Source: Kitasatospora sp. NBC_01287 (lineage in GTDB: Bacteria; Actinomycetota; Actinomycetes; Streptomycetales; Streptomycetaceae). From it: a stretch of DNA of 64,000 bases. A model generated the notes under the pieces. That model was given only the letters and a program-made list of their open reading frames with translations, was not told the DNA's origin and did not search any database. Position 1 is the first letter of the stretch, and the number at the start of each line of letters is the position of its first letter. Shown one piece after another: positions 48,295-55,184 of the stretch. A program made the translations under genes and the position numbers. The stretch covers positions 8,220,001 through 8,284,000 of the forward strand of contig NZ_JAPEPB010000001.1 of assembly GCF_026340565.1 (NCBI RefSeq), written 5' to 3'.

Positions 48295-48495
48295 TCGACC
48301 GTCTGCGGAGCGGACTGCCTGCCAACTCGATCGTCTGTCACTCGATCCTCCGGCTGCCGACCGTCTGCTCTCCGGACCATTGGTGCCCCTCGGTCGCCCG
48401 GCGCCAGATTGCCACTTCCCCCTTGGACGTCCGACCGTCCGCCAGTCGACCGTCCGCCAGTCGACCGTTCGCCAGTCGACCGTCCCGCATTCGAT
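48082..48495. repeat. 15-bp-period repeat region between pxpA and the pxpB core
   Basis: Degenerate 15-bp units (CTGATCGTCGGCTGT, CCGATCGTCGCTTGG, CTGGTCGTTGCCTGT ...) and three near-exact copies of TCGACCGTCCGCCAG (48431-48475). Read on the minus strand the frame stays open throughout and encodes (D)DQPxD pentapeptides. The region is richer in A/T than its neighbours. Confidence 0.85.
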
Positions 48496-48517
48496 GATTC
48501 TGCCCCCCGACAGTTCA

Positions 48518-49294
48518 TCAGGTGAAGGCTTCCACCCGGATCCCCGCCGAGGCCAATGCTCCCCGCACCCGCCAGGCGAGCTGGGCCGCGCCCGGTGTGT
48601 CCCCGTGCACGCAGAGCGAGCGGGCGTCAACCGCGACCGGCTCGCCGCCGATCGCGGTCACGAGCCCGTCCCGGGCCATGCCGACCGCCCGTGCGATCAC
48701 CGTCTCCGGGTCGTGCACCACCGCGTCCGCGTCCTTGCGCGGCACCAGGGTGCCCGCCCAGGTGTACGCGCGGTCGGCGAACGCCTCGGTGACCACCGGC
48801 AGGCCGACCCCCTCGGCGACCTGCAGCAGCTTGGAGCCCGGCAGCCCGAGGACCGGCAGCGGCCCGTCGCAGACCGCCCCGGCGCGCAGCACCCCGGCGA
48901 CCACGGCCTCGGCCTGCTCGCTGTCCGCCACCACCTTGTTGTAGAGGGCGCCGTGCGGTTTGACGTAGCTCACCCGCGAGCCGGCCGCCCGGGCGAAGAC
49001 CTGCAGCGCGCCGATCTGGTAGGCGATCTCGTCGGCCAGCTCGTCCGGCGGCACCTCCATCGGCCGCCGCCCGAAGCCTGCCAGGTCCCGGTAGGAGACC
49101 TGAGCCCCGATCCGCACCCCCCGCTCGGCAGCCAGCGAGCAGACGCGGCGCATCGTGGACGCGTCACCGGCGTGGAAGCCGCAGGCCACGTTGGCGCTGG
49201 TCACCACCGAGAGCAGCGCCTCGTCGTCGGTCAGCGTCCAGCGTCCGAACCCCTCACCGAGATCCGCGTTGAGATCGATCACCGTACCGGTCAC
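48518..49294 (-). CDS. pxpA: 5-oxoprolinase subunit A (LamB/YcsF)
   Basis: 258 residues. IDLNADLGEGFGRW, LLSVVTSANVACGFHAGDA, SYRDLAGFGRRPMEV, SYVKPHGALYNKVV and VHGDTPGAA are diagnostic for YcsF/PxpA. It is the first gene of the pxpABC operon on the minus strand. GTG 49294 has GGGAGG 9 bases upstream; the longer open frame has no similarity. The operon converts 5-oxoproline, a glutathione or peptidase by-product, into glutamate. Confidence 0.95.
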   Translation of the reverse strand: MTGTVIDLNADLGEGFGRWTLTDDEALLSVVTSANVACGFHAGDASTMRRVCSLAAERGVRIGAQVSYRDLAGFGRRPMEVPPDELADEIAYQIGALQVFARAAGSRVSYVKPHGALYNKVVADSEQAEAVVAGVLRAGAVCDGPLPVLGLPGSKLLQVAEGVGLPVVTEAFADRAYTWAGTLVPRKDADAVVHDPETVIARAVGMARDGLVTAIGGEPVAVDARSLCVHGDTPGAAQLAWRVRGALASAGIRVEAFT

Positions 49295-49421
49295 GAGCCA
49301 CTGCCTCCCAGAGCTGCCGCAGACGCCTGAGGGGATGGTAGGGCCTGACTCCCGGCCAGGGCCGCCCAGGTCACCCCGTTCGGGCGCACGCATTCGGGTG
49401 CGGCTGTGCCAGGGTCGGACC

Positions 49422-50033
49422 ATGGCGTTCAACCACAACGACTTCTACCACCGGTTGTTGACAAGGCAGTTGCCGCCCGGTGCGCGGACGGCCCTGGACG
49501 TGGGCTGCGGCACCGGCCGGTTCGCCCGTCGGATGGCCGCGCGCGGGATCGCGGTGACCGCGCTGGACAGCTCGTCGGCGGTGATCGAGGCGGCGCGCGA
49601 GGCCGCGGCCGGCATGGCCGGACTGACGTTCCGTCGGCAGGACCTCGCCGAGACCGAGCTGCCCGACCGGGCGTACGACGTGATCAGCTGCTTGGCGAGC
49701 CTGCACCATCTGCCGTTCGAGACCGTCGGTCGGCTACGGGCCGCTCTCGCGCCTGGTGGGGTGCTGCTGGTGCTCGGCTGCGCGCCGGAGGAGTCGGCGG
49801 TGGACTGGGCGTGGAGCCTGACGGCGGTGCCGGTCAACGCGGTGTTCCGGGTGACGGTGGCGGCGGGGGAGTGGCTGCGCGGTGGTGCCCCGGCGGAGGT
49901 GGCCGCGCCGGTCGCGCCGCCCCGGCTGCCGTACGCCGAGGTGCGGCGGCAGGCGGCGCTGCTGCTGCCCGGAGCACGGGTGCGGCGGTTGCTGTTCTGG
50001 CGGTACCTGCTGGTCTACCGGGCGCCCGCCTAG
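49422..50033 (+). CDS. Class I SAM-dependent methyltransferase
   Basis: 203 residues. MAFNHNDFYHRLLTRQLPPG start, SAM-binding motif I ALDVGCGTGRFARRM, motif II-like GLTFRRQDLAE, YDVISCLASLHHLP and APGGVLLVLGC. Methyl acceptor unknown. ATG 49422 lies 6 bases after CAGGGT, possibly leaderless. It is divergent from pxpA and followed 10 bases later by the inositol-phosphatase gene. Confidence 0.9.
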   Translation: MAFNHNDFYHRLLTRQLPPGARTALDVGCGTGRFARRMAARGIAVTALDSSSAVIEAAREAAAGMAGLTFRRQDLAETELPDRAYDVISCLASLHHLPFETVGRLRAALAPGGVLLVLGCAPEESAVDWAWSLTAVPVNAVFRVTVAAGEWLRGGAPAEVAAPVAPPRLPYAEVRRQAALLLPGARVRRLLFWRYLLVYRAPA

Positions 50034-50043
50034 GATGACGATC

Positions 50044-50925
50044 ATGATGGACCGAGTCACCGAGATCCTCCGCGAGGCGGCCGCGGCCGCCATCCTGCCG
50101 CGCTACCGAGCACTTGCGGAGGGTGAGGTGACCGAGAAGAGTCCGGGCGAACTGGTCACCGCCGCCGACCAGGAGGCCGAGGAGCTGATCACCCCGCGGT
50201 TGCGCGCGCTGCTCGACGTCCCGGTGGTGGGCGAGGAGGCGAGCGCTGCCGAGCCGGGGCTGGTGGCCGCGCTGCGCGAGGCGCCCGCCGCCTGGCTGGT
50301 CGATCCGCTGGACGGCACCGCCAACTTCGTCGCGGGACGGCCGCACTACGCGGTGATGGCGGCGCTGGTGCGCTCGGGGCAGGTGGTGGCCGCGTGGATC
50401 GTGCAGCCCGCGACCGGGCGCGCCTACACGGCGGAGCTGGGCGCGGGAGCCTGGCGGGACGGGGTGCGGCTGCGGCGCGCACCGGCCATGGCGCCCGTAC
50501 CCGCGCCTGGCTCGCCTGGCGGCCCCGGCGGCCCTGGCGGCCCCGGAGGCAACGGCTCGCCAGGCGGCCCTGGCGCCACCAGCGACCTCGGCGCGCTGCG
50601 TGGGGCCGCGCTCACCCGGTTCCTCGACCCGGCCGCGCGCGCCAGGGTCGAGCGGGCCGCCGGGCGGTTCGCCGCGCTGGGCAGCGGTACCAAGAGCGCG
50701 GGGATCGACTACCCCCAACTGGTCGACGGCGAGCTGGACTTCCTCCGCTACCACCGCACCCTGCCCTGGGACCACGCACCGGGCGCGCTGCTGCTGAGCG
50801 AAGCCGGCGGTGCGGTGCGTCGGTTGGACGGGAGCGAGTACCGGGTGACCGACGAGCGGACCGGCCTGCTGGCCGTGGCCGACCCGCACTGCTGGGCCGC
50901 GGTCCGCTCAGCCCTGGAGGACTGA
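50044..50925 (+). CDS. Inositol monophosphatase family protein with collagen-like insert
   Basis: 293 residues. The metal-site motifs are intact: VVGEEAS (Glu), WLVDPLDGTANFVAG and WDHAPGALLLSEAGG. It dephosphorylates inositol phosphate, histidinol phosphate or a similar substrate. Residues about 154-180 are an added Gly/Pro-rich stretch of GGP triplets (collagen-like) from GGC-CCC repeats. TAGGAT (50031-50036) ends 7 bases before ATG 50044, supporting this start over in-frame ATG 50035. Confidence 0.87.
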   Translation: MMDRVTEILREAAAAAILPRYRALAEGEVTEKSPGELVTAADQEAEELITPRLRALLDVPVVGEEASAAEPGLVAALREAPAAWLVDPLDGTANFVAGRPHYAVMAALVRSGQVVAAWIVQPATGRAYTAELGAGAWRDGVRLRRAPAMAPVPAPGSPGGPGGPGGPGGNGSPGGPGATSDLGALRGAALTRFLDPAARARVERAAGRFAALGSGTKSAGIDYPQLVDGELDFLRYHRTLPWDHAPGALLLSEAGGAVRRLDGSEYRVTDERTGLLAVADPHCWAAVRSALED

Positions 50926-50942
50926 GCAGGCAGGCAGTGGCT

Positions 50943-50987
50943 CCCGCGGTGAGTGGGCTGCCCCGTCCCGGGCCCGCTCACCGCGGG
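50943..50987. terminator. Terminator between convergent IMPase and cyclophilin genes
   Basis: 16-base arms CCCGCGGTGAGTGGGC (50943-50958) and GCCCGCTCACCGCGGG (50972-50987), one G-U pair, 13-base loop. Confidence 0.85.
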
Positions 50988-51043
50988 TCTGTGAGCCTGT
51001 GAGCCTGCGGGCCGGCCGTCGTCGCCGAGATCTGGTCGGATTC

Positions 51044-51097
51044 CTTCGTCGGTCCTTCGTCGGTCCTTCGCCGGTTCTTCGTCGGTCCTTCGCTGGA
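51044..51097. repeat. 12-bp tandem repeat (TTCGTCGGTCCT)
   Basis: About five copies, two exact and three with one or two changes, directly after the cyclophilin stop (51098). Confidence 0.85.
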
Positions 51098-51625
51098 TTA
51101 GCGGGTCTCGATCACGACCGACTCGATGACGACATCCTCGACCGGACGGTCGTTGCCCGGGTTGGTCGCGGTCGTGGCGATGGCGTCCACCACCTTCTTG
51201 CCGGCGTCGCTGGTGACCTCGCCGAAGATGGTGTGCTTACGGGTCAGCCAGGTGGTGGGGGCGACGGTGATGAAGAACTGCGAGCCGTTGGTTCCCGGGC
51301 CGGCGTTGGCCATGGCGAGCAGGTAGGGCTTGGTGAAGGCGAGGTCGGGGTGGAACTCGTCGGCGAACTTGTAGCCGGGGCCGCCGGTGCCGTTCCCCAG
51401 CGGGTCACCGCCCTGGATCATGAAGCCTTCGAGCACCCGGTGGAAGACGGTGCCGTCGTAGAGCGGGGCTGTGGTCGGCCGGCCGGTCTCCGGATGGGTC
51501 CACTCGCGCTCGCCCTTGGCGAGCTCGACGAAATTCCGCACGGTCTTCGGGGCGTGGTTCGGCAGCAGCCGCACCTCGATGTCGCCCTGGTTCGTCTTGA
51601 TGGTCGCGTAGAGCTGCTCGGCCAT
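51098..51625 (-). CDS. ppiB: Cyclophilin-type peptidyl-prolyl cis-trans isomerase
   Basis: 175 residues. MAEQLYATIKTNQGDIEV, LYDGTVFHRVLEGFMIQGGD, GTGGPGYKFADEF, LLAMANAGPGTNGSQFFITV and HTIFGEV are full cyclophilin motifs including the catalytic Arg (FHRV). It is a cytosolic folding catalyst. ATG 51625 lies 10 bases after GAGGGA; the longer frame upstream belongs to another region. Confidence 0.95.
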   Translation of the reverse strand: MAEQLYATIKTNQGDIEVRLLPNHAPKTVRNFVELAKGEREWTHPETGRPTTAPLYDGTVFHRVLEGFMIQGGDPLGNGTGGPGYKFADEFHPDLAFTKPYLLAMANAGPGTNGSQFFITVAPTTWLTRKHTIFGEVTSDAGKKVVDAIATTATNPGNDRPVEDVVIESVVIETR

Positions 51626-51771
51626 GTCATGCCTTCCCTCGGTCTGGCGGTCGGCCTCACCGTAAGGGTGGAACGGGGCGGGTGTCCTGATTCCCGCCGA
51701 GGCCGGTGCGGCGGTGCCGACGGCCGGGGAACTGGTCCGTGGGAGGAGCGGGTGCGGTGCGGCGCAGCCGG

Positions 51772-52341
51772 TCACGGGCGCTTCAGCTGCCCCACCCGGC
51801 CCACCCGGCCCACCCGTTCCACCCGGCGGATCGCCCGCAGTACCAGCAGCAGCGGCACGGCCCCGACCGCCCCGAACGACATGTCGACACATCGCCAATA
51901 GACCGGAATCCCGCGTAGTGGCCCGCAGATCAGGGCGAGCGGCACGATCGCCGCGCACGCCCCGAGCGCCCACTGGATCACCCAGACATTGCGCACCGGA
52001 TCGCGTAGCGGTCCCCAGAACGCCCCGGCGATCACCAGGTGCGCGAAGGCCAGCCAGTCGGTGCCGTAGGCGATGAAGGGGTAGCGGGCGTCCGTGTCGG
52101 CCAGACCGGTGCGGACCCGGTCGAGCCAGTGGAGCAGCGGTGCCGGAGTGGGCAGCCGGTGCGCGGCGTCGGCCAGCCATGCGGTCTCGGTGCGCAGCGG
52201 GAAGGCGGTCAGTCCGCTGAGGACCAGGCAGACGATGAAGATCATGAGCCAGCGGCGCACGGTGCGCAGGTCGGTGGCATCCGCGGCCGGCACCACCCCC
52301 GGTGCTGCGGCGGATGCCTCGCCGTGAGTCCCAACAGTCAT
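51772..52341 (-). CDS. Membrane protein of unknown function
   Basis: 189 residues with about four hydrophobic segments (LMIFIVCLVLSGLTAFPL, FIAYGTDWLAFAHLVIAGAF, ALGACAAIVPLALICG, FGAVGAVPLLLVLRAI) and a tail with VERVGRVGRVG repeats from a 9-bp DNA repeat. I recognise no family. GGGGGAG lies 6 bases before ATG 52341. Its promoter, TTGAAC-N17-TAGAGT, has a palindrome overlapping the -35, so it is likely repressed by a TetR-like regulator. Confidence 0.75.
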   Translation of the reverse strand: MTVGTHGEASAAAPGVVPAADATDLRTVRRWLMIFIVCLVLSGLTAFPLRTETAWLADAAHRLPTPAPLLHWLDRVRTGLADTDARYPFIAYGTDWLAFAHLVIAGAFWGPLRDPVRNVWVIQWALGACAAIVPLALICGPLRGIPVYWRCVDMSFGAVGAVPLLLVLRAIRRVERVGRVGRVGQLKRP

Positions 52342-52397
52342 GTTGCTCCCCCTTCGGACCGGCCGTTGCCGGGCCGGGCCGCTGCCCGGCGAGGCCG

Positions 52398-52426
52398 ACT
52401 CTAGACCTGGATTTGAACACGTTCAA
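52398..52426 (-). promoter_or_regulatory. Promoter with overlapping palindromic operator
   Basis: On the minus strand TTGAAC (complement of 52421-52426), a 17-base spacer and TAGAGT (complement of 52398-52403). TTGAAC-AC-GTTCAA (52413-52426) is a perfect 6-bp dyad covering the -35, resembling the operator at 20487-20504. Confidence 0.75.
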
Positions 52427-52450
52427 CTTTCTTCCGCCAGTCTCGCGCTC

Positions 52451-52545
52451 CGCCCCGAGCGGTCCGCCCCAAGCGCTTCGCCCCAAGCGCTTCGCCCGAG
52501 TCATCCGCCCCGAGTGCCCTGCCCGAGCACCCCGTCCCGAGCGCC
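52451..52545. repeat. 14-bp repeat (CGCCCCAAGCGCTT)
   Basis: Two exact copies at 52465-52478 and 52479-52492 and several decayed 13-14-bp units (CGCCCCGAG...) across 52451-52545, in the divergent gap before the SMC operon. Confidence 0.75.
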
Positions 52546-52635
52546 CCACCCCGCCCCGCCGCCCAAAGCGGGATGAGTCCTGACGAGTACCCCCATTTCA
52601 GGCCCTGTCGGTCGATGGCCCTAGGCTTGTCCACC

Positions 52636-54192
52636 GTGACCGTCATCGCTGATCAGCCCGCCGAGCGCGAGCACCGCCCGCCCACCGGCGGTGCCCGCCC
52701 GCCCGCGGGCCCCGGCGCCCGCCCCGCGCCGGGCCCGGCCGCCGACGAGGGTCTGGCCCGCCGGCTCAAGGCGCTCGCCTGCACCGCGCCGCTGCACGAC
52801 CTCGACAACCGCAAGGTCAACCTGGCCGGCGAGTACGGCGGCTACGCGATGGCCGAGGTCGGCCTCGCGGCGATCGATCTGGTCACCCTGCACATGGACT
52901 TCGACACCGGGGCCGACCGGGAGATAGTCCTGGGCCGCCTGCTGCCCCGGGTCGCCGCCCAGCACCCGCGGCGCCCGGCTGCCGAGCACCAGCGGGTCGT
53001 CCGCTGGGTGCTGGAGTCGCTGATCAACGTCGGCAGCGTCGATCGCGGCTTCCGTGCCGTCTACGGCACCTTCGGCGCGGACGGCAGCTACCTGCGCCGC
53101 GACTACGACTTCAAGCTGATCGAGGAGGTTCCGGGACCGGACGGCGGGGTCTACCTGCGGACCACCGACGAGGCGGTCAACGTCCTGGTGGGCGCGCTGG
53201 ACACCGATGTGACCTCGGCTCAGATCGCCGCCGAGGTCAAGCTGGAGGTGCTGATCCGCCGCGGCCGCCTCGCCGACGCCCAGCTCGCCGCCGAGCAGGC
53301 CCGCTACCGCACCGTCCAGTACGCCGAGACGCTGCGCCGCGCCCTGGACGCCACCCGGCGCAACGTCCGCGCGGTGGACTGGATGCAGGCGATCCCCGAC
53401 CTGATCGACGAGGCGCTGGACCACATCGCCGACCGCTACCGGCACGAGAACGCGATCCTCACCAACATCCGCCGCGCCCGGGACGAGGCCGAGAGCGCCG
53501 AGCACAAGCGGCAGGCCGCCGAACTGGTGGACATCGTCAAGGACTGCATCCGCCGGCACACCCAGCTGCAGACCCGGCTGCTGGAGGCCGGCCCGCTGTT
53601 CCGCGCCGAGCAGGACCGCCAGGCCTTCGCCGCGCCCACCTCCCGGGTCGGCGTCGACCTCTACGGCCAGCTGCTGGCGCCGGTGCTGCGGCTGCCGATC
53701 GAGCAGGCGATCCGGCCCACCGATGCCTTCTTCGCCCGCGGCACCGGGCTGCGCACCCCCACCGCCGTCCGGGTGGCCGACCTGGTCGAGCTGCTGCTCA
53801 CCCCGCCGGTCGAGCGAGAGCACCTGGGCGCCGAGCTGCCCGATCCCGACCTGGTCGCCACCCCCGACGACAGCCGCTTCTCCGAGGCCCAGCTGGAGGC
53901 CGCGCTGGTGCTGCTCGACCTGCCCGCCGACGCGCCCCGGCGGCTCTCCGGCCTGCTCGCGGAGGCCCGCGCGCAGGATCCGGAGCTGCCCTACCTGGTC
54001 GCGCTGCTCGCCGTGCACGCCGCCAGTCCGCCGGTCGGCACCGCCTACCGCCAGGGCGAGGAGCGGCTGCTCTTCGCGGTGGACGACGGCGCCCAGCTGG
54101 CCGACCCGGAGTTCGGCGGCGCCGACCTGATCGTCGGCAGCGCCCTGCTGGACGCGGTCGGCATGGCGGCCGACCGGAAGGACGCGCAGTGA
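52636..54192 (+). CDS. Kleisin-like subunit of an SMC complex (MukF/MksF/JetA-like)
   Basis: 518 residues: a Pro/Ala-rich N-terminus, an N-terminal winged-helix-like region (residues 60-150), a long helical part with coiled-coil (AQLAAEQARYRTVQYAETLR, RRARDEAESAEHKRQAAELV) and an acidic C-terminal globular region. This size and layout, in front of a small helical subunit gene and a giant SMC gene, matches the MukF/MksF/JetA kleisin position. The assignment rests on gene order and architecture. GTG 52636 lies 8 bases after TAGGCT (52622-52627), so it may be leaderless. The 3' end carries a tandem duplication. Confidence 0.7.
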   Translation: MTVIADQPAEREHRPPTGGARPPAGPGARPAPGPAADEGLARRLKALACTAPLHDLDNRKVNLAGEYGGYAMAEVGLAAIDLVTLHMDFDTGADREIVLGRLLPRVAAQHPRRPAAEHQRVVRWVLESLINVGSVDRGFRAVYGTFGADGSYLRRDYDFKLIEEVPGPDGGVYLRTTDEAVNVLVGALDTDVTSAQIAAEVKLEVLIRRGRLADAQLAAEQARYRTVQYAETLRRALDATRRNVRAVDWMQAIPDLIDEALDHIADRYRHENAILTNIRRARDEAESAEHKRQAAELVDIVKDCIRRHTQLQTRLLEAGPLFRAEQDRQAFAAPTSRVGVDLYGQLLAPVLRLPIEQAIRPTDAFFARGTGLRTPTAVRVADLVELLLTPPVEREHLGAELPDPDLVATPDDSRFSEAQLEAALVLLDLPADAPRRLSGLLAEARAQDPELPYLVALLAVHAASPPVGTAYRQGEERLLFAVDDGAQLADPEFGGADLIVGSALLDAVGMAADRKDAQ

Positions 54193-54256
54193 CGCCACGA
54201 TCCAAGGACGCGCAGTGACGCCGCGATCCAAGGACGCGCAAGTGACGCCGCGACCC
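54178..54256. repeat. 26-bp tandem repeat over the kleisin-gene stop
   Basis: AAGGACGCGCAGTGACGCC(A/G)CGATCC in three copies: 54178-54203, 54204-54229 and a slightly changed 54230-54256. The stop TGA (54190-54192) is in the first copy; later copies repeat it out of frame. Confidence 0.9.
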
Positions 54257-54304
54257 CAGGCCCCGGCCTGGGGCGCCCCCATCCCGGACCGAGGAGCACC
54301 ACCC

Positions 54305-55162
54305 GTGACGACGCCTCACGACGAAGCCCAGCCGCGCGAGGCCGCGGTCACCCCCGCCGACGTGGCCGACGCCGCCCGGCTGGTCTCCTTCGGCCTGCAG
54401 GCCAAGCTGCTGCCCGCCCGCGACGCCGAGTACGGCGAGCTGGTGCGCCGCCACCGCGAGGACCCGTCGTTCGCCCGGCTGGCCGACGCGGTCGCCACCG
54501 GGCTGGGCCTGGTGGTGCTGGAGGTCTCGGCCCGCGCGGGGATGGCCCTGGCCGCCGCCGAGGACTCGGCCTTCGCGGTCAAGATGGGCGACTACTCGCG
54601 CCGCGCCGCCTCCGACACCGCCGACCGCTTCCTGCACGGCCTGGCGCACCTCGCGGTCGCCGCGATGGCGTTCCCCCGCCCCGAGGACCTGGCCGACGAC
54701 GGCTACCTCGGCCGGATCACCGTCAACGGGGTGGACGCCTTCGTCCGCCAGGCCTGCCGCCGCCTGGAGGAGCAGGCCGAGCTGGCCGGCGCCAACACCG
54801 ACCCGGCCAGCGACGCGCCCGGCCTGGAGGCCGCCTGGCGGGTCTGGGCCCGCCGCTCCACCACCGGCGCCACCAAGGACGCCCGGCGACTGTCCGGCTC
54901 CACCATCGGCATCACCGGCAAGGCGGTCGCCTTCCTGGTCGACTCCGGCTTCCTGCAGCGGACCTCGGACGACGCCGGCGGCACCTTCCGCACCACCGCC
55001 CGCTACCAGCTCCAGGTCCGCGACCTGGCCGGCACCGCCGCGATGGCCGAACTGCTCGACCTCGGTGTGGTCCCGGTCTCCGACGGCACGGCCACCCTGC
55101 TGCCCGCTGACCACAGCGAAGAGCTGGTGGCCGACGCCGGCCTGCCGTTCCACTCCCTCTGA
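54305..55162 (+). CDS. MukE/MksE/JetB-like (KITE) subunit of an SMC complex
   Basis: 285 residues, almost all helical, with winged-helix character (LSGSTIGITGKAVAFLVDSGFLQRTSDDAGGTFRTTARYQL in the second half). It lies 112 bases after the kleisin-like gene and 22 bases before the SMC gene, the order of jetA-jetB-jetC and mksF-mksE-mksB. It would bridge kleisin and SMC heads. GTG 54305 has GAGGAG about 9 bases upstream; an in-frame alternative is 54215. Confidence 0.7.
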   Translation: MTTPHDEAQPREAAVTPADVADAARLVSFGLQAKLLPARDAEYGELVRRHREDPSFARLADAVATGLGLVVLEVSARAGMALAAAEDSAFAVKMGDYSRRAASDTADRFLHGLAHLAVAAMAFPRPEDLADDGYLGRITVNGVDAFVRQACRRLEEQAELAGANTDPASDAPGLEAAWRVWARRSTTGATKDARRLSGSTIGITGKAVAFLVDSGFLQRTSDDAGGTFRTTARYQLQVRDLAGTAAMAELLDLGVVPVSDGTATLLPADHSEELVADAGLPFHSL

Positions 55163-55184
55163 CACCTGTTAAGGCCAAGACTTC

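Noticed and set aside
48082..48495. Possible CRISPR or integron-like array
   Set aside because: Period is 15 bp with no spacers, and the minus-strand frame is open throughout, so it is a coding tandem repeat.
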